From Prevotella sp. (lineage in GTDB: Bacteria; Bacteroidota; Bacteroidia; Bacteroidales; Bacteroidaceae), in NCBI GenBank assembly GCA_022771265.1, contig JALFCG010000058.1, forward strand, positions 1 to 35,403: a stretch of 35,403 nucleotides of DNA. Reading direction: 5' to 3'. Positions 16,758 through 23,742 of the stretch are shown one piece after another (positions within the stretch are counted from its first letter, which is position 1; each line of letters opens with the position of its first letter). The translations under genes and the position numbers were made by a program. A model generated the notes under the pieces. The model was not told where the DNA came from. It ran no database searches and saw only the letters and a list, made by a program, of their open reading frames with translations.

Positions 16758-17999
16758 TTAATGGTTGTGGTTATGGCCTTCAGGAATGACTGAAGACGAT
16801 GCAGCAAGTTTTACTTGATAAGCTCCTTTCGAAACAACAGTCTCGCCTGCCTTCAAGCCACCGACAATCTCAGTGCGCGAGCCATCTGTCTGCCCGATTA
16901 TCACCTCACGTTTCTCAAATATCCCTTCTTCGCCCTCATGCTTATGGACCTCGTGCTCATGTGGCTCATGATTATGATTCTCATGACCATGTGCCTCATG
17001 ACCATGATTCTCGTGCTCATGGTCAGCATGCAGCCTTACATATACATAATAGAGTCCTTGTTCTTCTGTCAGGGCAGAATTAGGCACCGTTATTACATTC
17101 TTTCTCGGCTGAAGCAACAGATATACTTCCACAAACGAACCGGCAATGATGTCGCCTACATTGTCAAACTCAAAGGTTGCAGGCAGATACGCCGAGCCCT
17201 CGGGTAGAGTGCGACTATACGACACGAGTTTTCCGTTAAGTTCAGAAAGCTTATAAACATTATCGTTACCAGTGGCACGGAAATTGGCACTTTTGATATC
17301 GCTCATCTTACGGTACGCACATTCAGGAACATCAACCACAAGCTGCTGCCTACGGTTCTGGGTGACAATGGCTATCGGGTCACCGACATTAACATAGTCA
17401 CCGGACTTGACAAGCAGCGACTTCACATATCCGCCCATGCCTGTCGTCACCACTGCGCTTCCGCTTCGCGATGCCTTCAGTCCTTCGTAAGCTGCGCGTG
17501 CCGTCTGATAGGTCAGCCTTGCCTGCTCCCATTCGCGCTGCGAGACGATGTTCTCATCAGCCAATGGCTTCACTCTCTCCATCTCGCTTTTCGCAGCCTC
17601 GAAGGCAGCCTTTGCCTTGGCAATCGGGTCGCCGTCCTGCAGGTGACGTGCAGTGATGTCAGCCAAAGCCTGTCCGCTTCCCACGTGACTTCCTTCCGAC
17701 AGCGACGCGTTTCTCCAATACACTATACCGCTTATTGTGGCAGCCACCGTCTGTTCGTCACCTTGCCTTCTGACTATCTGTCCTGCCGCCTTCATCACGG
17801 CTGTAAAGTCAGCCGCACTTACAGTCTCTGTCTCCACTCCAGCCTTTTCCATCTGTTCGTGGGTCATCACTATTTCACCGTTATGGTCTTTCTTCCCTTC
17901 TCCTTCATGGTCATGACCGCCATGACCTTTCTCTCCTGAATTACAACCTGCCAAAAGACTTGCTGCCATCAGGATTACAAATATATTCAAATGTTTCAT
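16758..17999 (-). CDS. CusB-type periplasmic adaptor lipoprotein with His-rich segments
   Basis: A 413-aa membrane-fusion protein, lipid-anchored through C19 of the lipobox LLAGC. The order is: a His/Gly-rich linker (26-39), a beta-barrel/lipoyl half (about 70-115), a helical hairpin (about 125-180), the second lipoyl half (GGYVKSLLVKSGDYVNVGDPIA, 189-210) and a C-terminal beta-barrel. An unusual insertion at 324-354 has 13 His in 31 residues as HxH/HxxH repeats, and the protein ends HNHNH. Such stretches bind Zn2+, Ni2+ or Co2+ and could hand metal to the RND pump. It is flanked upstream by a small His/Cys-rich gene and a 12-bp inverted repeat, and it lies 11 nt before the pump gene. Confidence 0.92.
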   Translation of the reverse strand: MKHLNIFVILMAASLLAGCNSGEKGHGGHDHEGEGKKDHNGEIVMTHEQMEKAGVETETVSAADFTAVMKAAGQIVRRQGDEQTVAATISGIVYWRNASLSEGSHVGSGQALADITARHLQDGDPIAKAKAAFEAAKSEMERVKPLADENIVSQREWEQARLTYQTARAAYEGLKASRSGSAVVTTGMGGYVKSLLVKSGDYVNVGDPIAIVTQNRRQQLVVDVPECAYRKMSDIKSANFRATGNDNVYKLSELNGKLVSYSRTLPEGSAYLPATFEFDNVGDIIAGSFVEVYLLLQPRKNVITVPNSALTEEQGLYYVYVRLHADHEHENHGHEAHGHENHNHEPHEHEVHKHEGEEGIFEKREVIIGQTDGSRTEIVGGLKAGETVVSKGAYQVKLAASSSVIPEGHNHNH

Positions 18000-18008
18000 T
18001 TTGTTTCA

Positions 18009-18061
18009 TGTTTTAGTTAACTTACAATAATTCCTAAAAATAATGACACTTAACTAAAACA
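18009..18061. promoter_or_regulatory. 12-bp inverted repeat before the cusB-like gene
   Basis: TGTTTTAGTTAA (18009-18020) is the exact reverse complement of TTAACTAAAACA (18050-18061), separated by 29 nt. The right arm includes the stop codon of the small His-rich gene. The left arm ends 9 nt before the cusB ATG, where ribosome contacts would fall. It could be an operator for a metal-responsive regulator, or an mRNA hairpin tuning or processing expression between the two genes. Confidence 0.6.
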
Positions 18062-18412
18062 CGGAGGTGCCCTGAGACCGCTCGCCCCTCCATAGCCTTG
18101 CAGAATAGCTATTGTCGAGCGGCAGAAATGTTTTCGCAATACGTCAATGCCTACATCCTCAACATGCCATTCATAGCCGAACAACACAAAAAGCGGCAGA
18201 ATAGTGATGTCGGGAATAATGCGGTTACTTCCAGCCTTCACGTTAAGCCCATGCGCGTTCTTTACGCACGAAGAACAGTCCTCACCTTCACCATGATGAC
18301 TGTGACTGACAACGCACATTTCCTCGCCATGATGATGGTGGGGAACCATTGGAGCTGTCAGCACTGCCAGCAGTCCGATCATGCAAACGATTATGGGAAG
18401 TATGCGTTTCAT
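18050..18412 (-). CDS. Small secreted or membrane-anchored His/Cys-rich protein of the metal-efflux operon
   Basis: A 120-aa protein of no certain family. A hydrophobic N-terminus (4-20) is a signal peptide or anchor. Next come a run of four His (25-28), C33, H37, H39, H40 and a CxxC (C46, C49), a pattern suited to metal binding. The second half is less distinctive (PDITILPLFVLFGYEW, then a Gly-rich tail ending in CFS). Position is the main clue: it lies 50 nt before the cusB-like gene and in the same direction as the whole pump. A periplasmic metal sensor or chaperone for the pump is inference. It begins 24 nt after ksgA, so it might also be transcribed from the ksgA side. Confidence 0.7.
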   Translation of the reverse strand: MKRILPIIVCMIGLLAVLTAPMVPHHHHGEEMCVVSHSHHGEGEDCSSCVKNAHGLNVKAGSNRIIPDITILPLFVLFGYEWHVEDVGIDVLRKHFCRSTIAILQGYGGASGLRAPPCFS

Positions 18413-18436
18413 TTACACCTTATTATATATAGAAGC

Positions 18437-19240
18437 CTATTCCTTCTTCAATTCCTCATCAACCATGTTTGTCAGCTCCACGAACTCTTCTATCGTGAGC
18501 TGTTCCGGACGGCGTGTCATGATGTCATGGGAAAAGAAACCTTCGGTAACATTGTGACCTGCAAACAGCGGGCGCATGCTTACTCTTAGCATCTTCCTCC
18601 TTTGGTTGAACACCGTCTTCACCACCCTTTTGAACAACGTCTCGTCGCAACCAAGGTCAGTAGTCGAGTTACGGGTCATCCTTATCACCGCACTCTTTAC
18701 CTTTGGCGGCGGGTTGAACACATTCTCATCTACCGTGAACAAATATTCCACGTCATACCAAGCCTGAATCATCACGCTCAGTATGCCATAAGCCTTCGTC
18801 CCTGGTTGCGAAGCCATACGCTGTGCCACCTCACGCTGAATCATTCCAGTACAACAAGGTATCAAGTTTTTGTTGTCGAGCATCTTGAAAAATATCTGTG
18901 AAGAAATGTCGTACGGATAGTTGCCGGTCAGCACAAACGGTCCGCCGTCAAACACCTTCGTCAAGTCCATTCTCAGGAAGTCTTCACCAAGGATATTGTC
19001 GCGGAGTTTAGGAAAGCGTTCGTTAAGATAAGCCACCGACTCTGTGTCTATCTCCACAACCTTCGTCAGGCGAGGTTTCTCCATCAGATACTGTGTCAGC
19101 ACACCCATTCCCGGTCCAACTTCCAGGACAGGCAGCTCCGGACATGCATCGACCGTGTCGGCTATGCGTTTGGCTATCGAGAGGTCAGTAAGGAAGTGCT
19201 GACCGAGATTCTTCTTGGGGCGAACTTGTTTCATTGTCAT
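18437..19240 (-). CDS. ksgA: 16S rRNA (adenine1518-N6/adenine1519-N6)-dimethyltransferase
   Basis: A 267-aa SAM-dependent enzyme that dimethylates the two adjacent adenines in the 3'-terminal helix of 16S rRNA during late 30S assembly. It carries KKNLGQHFLTD (10-19), SAM motif I EVGPGMG (40-46), VVEID (61-65) and the catalytic motif NYPYDIS (107-113, family N-[LIF]-P-Y). A C-terminal helical domain follows. Two Met codons lie close together (19240 and 19234), and either could be the start. It lies downstream of tRNA-Gln and its terminator, with no clear TAnnTTTG in the 58-bp gap. Confidence 0.95.
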   Translation of the reverse strand: MTMKQVRPKKNLGQHFLTDLSIAKRIADTVDACPELPVLEVGPGMGVLTQYLMEKPRLTKVVEIDTESVAYLNERFPKLRDNILGEDFLRMDLTKVFDGGPFVLTGNYPYDISSQIFFKMLDNKNLIPCCTGMIQREVAQRMASQPGTKAYGILSVMIQAWYDVEYLFTVDENVFNPPPKVKSAVIRMTRNSTTDLGCDETLFKRVVKTVFNQRRKMLRVSMRPLFAGHNVTEGFFSHDIMTRRPEQLTIEEFVELTNMVDEELKKE

Positions 19241-19298
19241 TCTTGTTTGTGACCTTTTTCTTCATTCGGCTTCAGTATTCCCGAAACCCTTAAACCGA

Positions 19299-19330
19299 AA
19301 GAGAGCGCAACCCTAAGATTGCGCTCTCTT
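19299..19330 (-). terminator. Rho-independent terminator of tRNA-Gln
   Basis: AAGAGAGCGCAA (19299-19310) and TTGCGCTCTCTT (19319-19330) form a perfect 12-bp stem with an 8-nt loop. On the minus strand it is followed by TCGGTTT. It starts only 7 nt after the tRNA 3' end. Confidence 0.8.
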
Positions 19331-19336
19331 TTGTTG

Positions 19337-19407
19337 TTGGGATACCCGGACTCGAACCAGGAAAGGCAGGACCAGAATCTGCAGTGTTACCATTACACCA
19401 TATCCCA
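19337..19407 (-). tRNA. tRNA-Gln (anticodon CUG)
   Basis: On the minus strand the acceptor arms TGGGATA (5' end at 19407) and TATCCCA (19338-19344) pair fully, including the U1-A72 pair usual for tRNA-Gln. The T arm is CCTGGTTCGAGTCCGGG-like with the TTCGAGTC loop, and the D arm contains GGTGTAATGGTAACAC. The anticodon loop TTCTGGT gives CUG, with U33 and G37 in place. The closing pair of the anticodon stem is A31xC39, a mismatch. The discriminator is A and CCA is not encoded. Confidence 0.9.
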
Positions 19408-19445
19408 ATTTCCTTTGCAACCGTGTTGTATCCTGATTGCGAGTG

Positions 19446-19477
19446 CAAAGGTACGCACTTTTTCCGAAATCTCCAAA
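19446..19477 (-). promoter_or_regulatory. Promoter of tRNA-Gln
   Basis: On the minus strand TTTG (19474-19477), a 20-bp spacer, then TACCTTTG (19446-19453). Transcription would begin about 30 nt before the mature tRNA 5' end. Confidence 0.7.
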
Positions 19478-19578
19478 TTTTTACCTCTTTTTTTTCTCTT
19501 CCGCCCTATATTTTTCGTATTTTTTTACAAAATATTTCTTTTCTACTGCTCAAAGACCGTTTATTTAGGATATTTTGC

Positions 19579-19586
19579 TACCTTTG
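19579..19586 (+). promoter_or_regulatory. -7 promoter element of the flavoprotein gene
   Basis: TACCTTTG followed by CA on the plus strand, 33 bp upstream of the ATG at 19619. There is no perfect -33 TTTG. Confidence 0.55.
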
Positions 19587-19618
19587 CATCGGTATTGCGA
19601 TGATAATACATTATTGTT

Positions 19619-20845
19619 ATGAAGACTGAGATAGCAATCATAGGAGCCGGAGCAGCGGGCTGTTTTGCGGCTATCGAGATAAAGCGACGCTTCCCCGAAG
19701 CTGTGGTCACTGTATATGAGAGTGGCAATAAGGCTTTGGCAAAGGTGGCTGTGACGGGTGGCGGAAGATGTAATCTTACCAACTCGTTTAGTGGAGTACG
19801 CAGCATGGAAACGGTCTATCCGCGTGGAGCACGGCTAATGAAAAGACTGCTCAAGGAGTTTAGCCATGAAGACGCATACGGATGGTTTGAGCGCGAAGGA
19901 ATAAGGCTCACCACACAAAAGGACAACTGCGTGTTCCCCATGTCACAGGATGCCATGGAGATTGTCGATAAACTGCTATGGCTCATGCGAAGACATGGGG
20001 TGACGTTGAAGACGGGTCACCGTGTGACGACAATCACTCACCATGAGAGATACATCTTGACATTCTCCAATCACGACAGTGTTGAAGCCGACAAGGTGGT
20101 AGTGACTACCGGCGGCAGTCCCAAACTCAGCGGACTGAGGATGCTCGACGGCTTGGGGCTCGATATCGTGGAACCTGTGCCTTCACTGTTCAGCTTCTGT
20201 CTTGCCAACCATCCCATTACCGAAATGTCAGGCACAGTGGTTAAGGACGTGCAGACAAGTGTCGTGGGAACAAAGATGAGAGCCGACGGCCCGCTACTCA
20301 TCACCCATTGGGGATTAAGCGGTCCTGCCGTCTTAAAACTCTCGTCGTATGGTGCACGCCATTTTCACGACTCTGATTATAAGACAGATATTGCTGTCAA
20401 CTGGTTTGGACCTGCCAATGAGGGCGAGGTGACGGAGGAACTAAGCGGTTTAGCTGTGCGACATCCCCAGAAACAGGTGCAGAGCGTCTATCCCGAGCGT
20501 TTCAACAGTCGCCTGTGGCTTTATCTTCTCGACCACGCAGGCATCCGTCACGACATGCGATGGGCGGAGATGGGACGCAAGAGTTTCAACCGTATGGCGG
20601 CAATGCTCACCAACCATGTCTTCAGTGTCACCGGCAAGAACAAGTTCAAGGAGGAGTTTGTCACCTGTGGCGGTGTAGCCCTTTCAAATGTCAACTCCTC
20701 CACTCTCGAATGTCGCCTACATCCCGGTCTCTACTTCGCCGGCGAGGTGCTCGATGTCGATGCCCTCACCGGCGGTTTCAACCTTCAGGCTGCCTGGACT
20801 ATGGGGTATGTCGTGGCAAAGAACATTGATTACTTTTTGCGATAG
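19619..20845 (+). CDS. NAD(P)/FAD-dependent oxidoreductase of the BaiN/HI0933 family
   Basis: A 408-aa cytosolic flavoprotein. The dinucleotide-binding motif IGAGAAG (8-14) is followed by an acidic residue at the end of strand 2 (VYESG), the family signature VTGGGRCNLTNS (near 45-56), the ATG-like VVTTGGSPKLSG segment and a C-terminal FAD-contacting block, GEVLDVDALTGGFNLQAAWTMG. Members are called aminoacetone oxidase-like or BaiN. True substrates are mostly unknown, and the bile-acid role of BaiN should not be transferred to this protein. Its 3' end overlaps the convergent PTPS-like gene by 16 bp. Confidence 0.9.
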   Translation: MKTEIAIIGAGAAGCFAAIEIKRRFPEAVVTVYESGNKALAKVAVTGGGRCNLTNSFSGVRSMETVYPRGARLMKRLLKEFSHEDAYGWFEREGIRLTTQKDNCVFPMSQDAMEIVDKLLWLMRRHGVTLKTGHRVTTITHHERYILTFSNHDSVEADKVVVTTGGSPKLSGLRMLDGLGLDIVEPVPSLFSFCLANHPITEMSGTVVKDVQTSVVGTKMRADGPLLITHWGLSGPAVLKLSSYGARHFHDSDYKTDIAVNWFGPANEGEVTEELSGLAVRHPQKQVQSVYPERFNSRLWLYLLDHAGIRHDMRWAEMGRKSFNRMAAMLTNHVFSVTGKNKFKEEFVTCGGVALSNVNSSTLECRLHPGLYFAGEVLDVDALTGGFNLQAAWTMGYVVAKNIDYFLR

Positions 20846-21396
20846 CCGCACTTCGGACAAACGCCGTTCTCGTCGAGAGAGATGCCGCAGAGCGAGCAAC
20901 GGTCAATCTGCTTGCGCTCGGTAAACTCGGCAGAAGCTGCATTGACACCGCTGGTGAAGGTAATCTTTGCAATGTTGAGCTTGTCCTTGAGCAGGTCATA
21001 GACAATCTTGATCATTCCCTCGACAGTCATGGTTTCCTTGGTGACAACGAGGCGGCTGTCGGGATAAGCCTGAGCAAGCTCGGTCTTGAATGCCTCACCC
21101 TTCATGGTGTTGCGCGGATGACCATTCTTCAACCCTGTCTTCTCGTAAACGTCGAGGATAGCTGGCAGCAGCGGGTCGTCCTGACGGAGTATCAGCGCGT
21201 GGTCGAAATTCTTTAGCACGTCCCATGCCACTTTTTGAATCTCGTTGCACGGATAAACCATATTCACTCCCTCGTTTACCGAGTCTTCAACCTCAATTGT
21301 CAGGACACCTGTATGGCCATGAAGATACTGAGCCTCGCCCTGGAATCCGTAGAACCTGTGTGCATACTGCAAGTCAAATGTTGTGATACTTCTCAT
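20830..21396 (-). CDS. 6-pyruvoyl-tetrahydropterin synthase / QueD-like protein with C-terminal zinc ribbon
   Basis: A 188-aa protein with a PTPS T-fold domain (1-150) and a zinc ribbon C-S-L-C ... C-P-K-C (about 167-185). The zinc-binding His of the T-fold are H13 (YAHRF), H26 and H28 (LHGH). In canonical QueD, a Cys four residues before the first His of HGH is catalytic (CGRLHGH). Here the segment is AQYLHGH, so Ala22 replaces it. A Cys in YPCNEIQK (near 50) is the only nearby candidate. QueD converts dihydroneopterin triphosphate to 6-carboxytetrahydropterin for queuosine synthesis. Whether this protein does so is doubtful, and no queC/queE lies in the window. The start is supported by AAAGGAGAAA about 7 nt upstream and a full promoter. 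Confidence 0.8.
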   Translation of the reverse strand: MRSITTFDLQYAHRFYGFQGEAQYLHGHTGVLTIEVEDSVNEGVNMVYPCNEIQKVAWDVLKNFDHALILRQDDPLLPAILDVYEKTGLKNGHPRNTMKGEAFKTELAQAYPDSRLVVTKETMTVEGMIKIVYDLLKDKLNIAKITFTSGVNAASAEFTERKQIDRCSLCGISLDENGVCPKCGYRKK

Positions 21397-21449
21397 AATA
21401 GTTTCTCCTTTTCTTTAATAAGTTAATACTCTTGTTTATTTTTCTGTTG

Positions 21450-21481
21450 CAAAGTTACGACAAAATATTCATGGCTGCAAA
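21450..21481 (-). promoter_or_regulatory. Promoter of the PTPS-like gene
   Basis: On the minus strand TTTG (21478-21481), a 20-bp spacer, then TAACTTTG (21450-21457). The leader is about 45 nt and ends in a good Shine-Dalgarno (AAAGGAGA), which is uncommon in this window. Confidence 0.7.
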
Positions 21482-21541
21482 CTGAAAATGTCTATATGAC
21501 AATAGATTCCATCTATTTAGGGCGAGATTTTCACGTAAAGT

Positions 21542-21573
21542 CTTGCACAGACGGAACAAATTTCGTAATTTTG
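21542..21573 (+). promoter_or_regulatory. Promoter of the TonB-dependent receptor
   Basis: TAATTTTG (21566-21573) followed by CA, with CTTG at 21542-21545 spaced 20 bp upstream as a weak -33. The transcript would begin near 21580. The start codon must therefore be 21606 and not the earlier in-frame ATG at 21543. The leader of about 25 nt is too short for a cobalamin riboswitch. Confidence 0.65.
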
Positions 21574-21605
21574 CAGCCGTTTTATTAACACATAATTATT
21601 TTACA

Positions 21606-23675
21606 ATGTACAACAACAATTCTATCAAGAAGCAGGGCACAGTGGTGTTCAAGCGTTTCGGACGCAAGGGCTACTCGCTGTTCTCGGTTCTTGGACGTGA
21701 GGTGCTCATCAGCGTGCTCAGCATCGCCACTCTCCAGCATGCAAGTGCGGGAAGCGTGAGCATGAAGCCTGTGACCGCCGATACCGTTGCGACCAAGACC
21801 GACCGCGAGATGACGCTCGACGAAGTGAGCGTCACCGGCTCACGTGCGCCACTCACAAGAGCCCAAGCTGCGAGAATGGTAACTGTACTGGAACGTGCCG
21901 ACATTCAAGCGGCTCCAGTGCAAAGTGTTAACGATTTGCTGAAATACGCCGCAGGCGTTGATGTCCGTCAGCGCGGACCAATTGGAGCGCAGACCGACGT
22001 GAGCATACGTGGCGGCAACTACGAGCAAATCACAATCCTCCTCAACGGCATCAACATCTGCGACCCGCAGACAGGACACAACGCCTTCGATTTCCCCGTT
22101 GACATTAGCGAAATTGAGCGTATAGAAGTTCTCGAAGGTCCTGCAGGAAGAGTCTATGGAACGTCTTCCCTGCTCGGTGCCATCAACATCGTCACCCGAC
22201 CACGTCCTTCCACAAGCGCCTCTGCCCATCTCGAGGGCGGAAGCTACGGATACCTGTCAGCAGGGGCAAGGGCAAACGTGGCAAGCGGCAAGTGGAACAA
22301 CCAGGTTTCGGGAAGCTACACACGCTCTGACGGCTACTCACGCAACAAAAAAGGCGGACTTAACGCCGACTACAGTGGAGGGAAGGCCTTCTATCAGGGC
22401 ATTTATGACGACTATGACATCAGCGTCAACTGGCATGCGGGACTGTCGGCAAGGGGCTATGGGTCGAACACGTTCTACGGAGCGAAATGGGACGACCAGT
22501 ACGAGCACACGCTGAAAACCTACACCGCCCTTCAGGCAGAGACGAAGCACGGCAAGTTCCACCTGAAGCCGCCAATCTACTGGAACCATTCCGAAGACCG
22601 TTTCGAGCTGTTCCGCGGCGCTCCCGATACCTATCCATACAACTATCACCGAACCGACATCTTCGGCGTGAACCTCAACGGCTATTTCGACTGGGCATTG
22701 GGAAGGACTGCCATAGGTGCCGAACTGCGAAATGAAGACCTCGTTAGCGGTAACCTCGGGGAAGTTATTGACAATCCCCACCACATCAGCGGCACCGACC
22801 GTTACTACGACCACGGCATCAACCGCACCAATGTCAGCTTCGTGCTCGAACACAACATCCTGTTAAAGCGTTTTACCCTGTCGGCAGGCCTTGTTGCCGT
22901 GAAGAACTCATGGAACGGAATGAACATGAAGGTCTATCCGGGAGTGGATGCGAGCTACCGCATTGGCGACAACTTCAAGTTGTTCGCCTCCTACAACACC
23001 TCGCTACGCATGCCTTCGGTCACAGAACTGTACTACTCCGTCGGCGGACATGTGGCTGACAAGAACCTGAAGCCGGAGGAGGTGAGTGCAGTAGAAGGAG
23101 GAGTGAAATACTCGTCAAGGGCACTGACCGCGCAAGCAAGCGTTTACCACAACAAGTGGAAAAACATGATTGATTGGATTCGATATACGTCCGACGGAGC
23201 CGACGCGCCGTGGCAGTCGGTGAACTTCACCGAAGTGAACGCGACAGGATTCACGTCGCAGCTGACCGTCGACTTCCGCCAGCTTATCCCTGGGCAAAAA
23301 GTGCTGAAGTCGTGGAGCACTTCATACAATTACCTTTTCCAAGACAAGGACATCGCCTCCGACGTTCAGAGCAAGTATTCGCTTGAATACCTTCGCCACA
23401 AGCTCGTGTCGGGCCTTCAGCTGAATCTTTGGCGCAGTCTCGACCTCGGAGTTAACTTCCGTTGGCAGGACCGTCGTGGCACATACACCGACTTCGACGG
23501 CGAGGTGAAGGACTATTCACCCTATTCCATCGTCGATGCACGGTTGTCATGGACAGCTCCCCGCTACAAGCTCTACGTTGAAGCCAACAACCTGTTTGAC
23601 AAGACCTACATCGACTACGGTTGCGTTCCGCAGCCAGGTGCATGGTTTATAGGAGGCCTGAGCTTTTCCTTATAA
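21606..23675 (+). CDS. TonB-dependent outer-membrane receptor (BtuB-like)
   Basis: A 689-aa receptor with an N-terminal export region (a basic stretch, then VLGREVLISVLSIATLQHASA). A TonB-box-like MTLDEVSVTGSR precedes a complete plug domain: VNDLLKYAAGVDVRQRG, QTDVSIRGGNYEQITILLNGI and IERIEVLEGPAGRVYGTSSLLGAINIVTR. The rest is a 22-strand-type barrel ending in FIGGLSFSL, with the final hydrophobic residue expected for BAM recognition. Length is that of a vitamin or siderophore receptor rather than a SusC (about 1000 aa), and no SusD follows. BtuB-like sequences import cobalamin or other small ligands. The ligand here cannot be assigned, because no riboswitch, Fur-like box or B12 gene is nearby. 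Confidence 0.88.
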   Translation: MYNNNSIKKQGTVVFKRFGRKGYSLFSVLGREVLISVLSIATLQHASAGSVSMKPVTADTVATKTDREMTLDEVSVTGSRAPLTRAQAARMVTVLERADIQAAPVQSVNDLLKYAAGVDVRQRGPIGAQTDVSIRGGNYEQITILLNGINICDPQTGHNAFDFPVDISEIERIEVLEGPAGRVYGTSSLLGAINIVTRPRPSTSASAHLEGGSYGYLSAGARANVASGKWNNQVSGSYTRSDGYSRNKKGGLNADYSGGKAFYQGIYDDYDISVNWHAGLSARGYGSNTFYGAKWDDQYEHTLKTYTALQAETKHGKFHLKPPIYWNHSEDRFELFRGAPDTYPYNYHRTDIFGVNLNGYFDWALGRTAIGAELRNEDLVSGNLGEVIDNPHHISGTDRYYDHGINRTNVSFVLEHNILLKRFTLSAGLVAVKNSWNGMNMKVYPGVDASYRIGDNFKLFASYNTSLRMPSVTELYYSVGGHVADKNLKPEEVSAVEGGVKYSSRALTAQASVYHNKWKNMIDWIRYTSDGADAPWQSVNFTEVNATGFTSQLTVDFRQLIPGQKVLKSWSTSYNYLFQDKDIASDVQSKYSLEYLRHKLVSGLQLNLWRSLDLGVNFRWQDRRGTYTDFDGEVKDYSPYSIVDARLSWTAPRYKLYVEANNLFDKTYIDYGCVPQPGAWFIGGLSFSL

Positions 23676-23742
23676 ATGAAGAATGAAGAGTGAAGAATCG
23701 GCTGCGCAATATCCTTCACTCTTCGTTCTTCACTCTTCATTT
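23674..23742. terminator. Bidirectional hairpin between the TonB receptor and the AraC-type regulator
   Basis: An AAATGAAGAATGAAGAG-type tract (23674-23698) is complementary, with a few G-U or mismatched pairs, to the CCTTCACTCTTCGTTC-type tract at 23713-23742. The result is a roughly 25-bp imperfect stem with a 14-nt loop. It overlaps both stop codons and probably ends transcription from both sides. Confidence 0.7.

Noticed and set aside
21574-21605. Cobalamin riboswitch for the BtuB-like receptor
   Set aside because: The predicted leader is only about 25-30 nt, far too short for a riboswitch.
22338-22853. A 171-codon minus-strand frame inside the TonB receptor gene
   Set aside because: Antisense to a well-conserved receptor barrel, with no recognisable motif.
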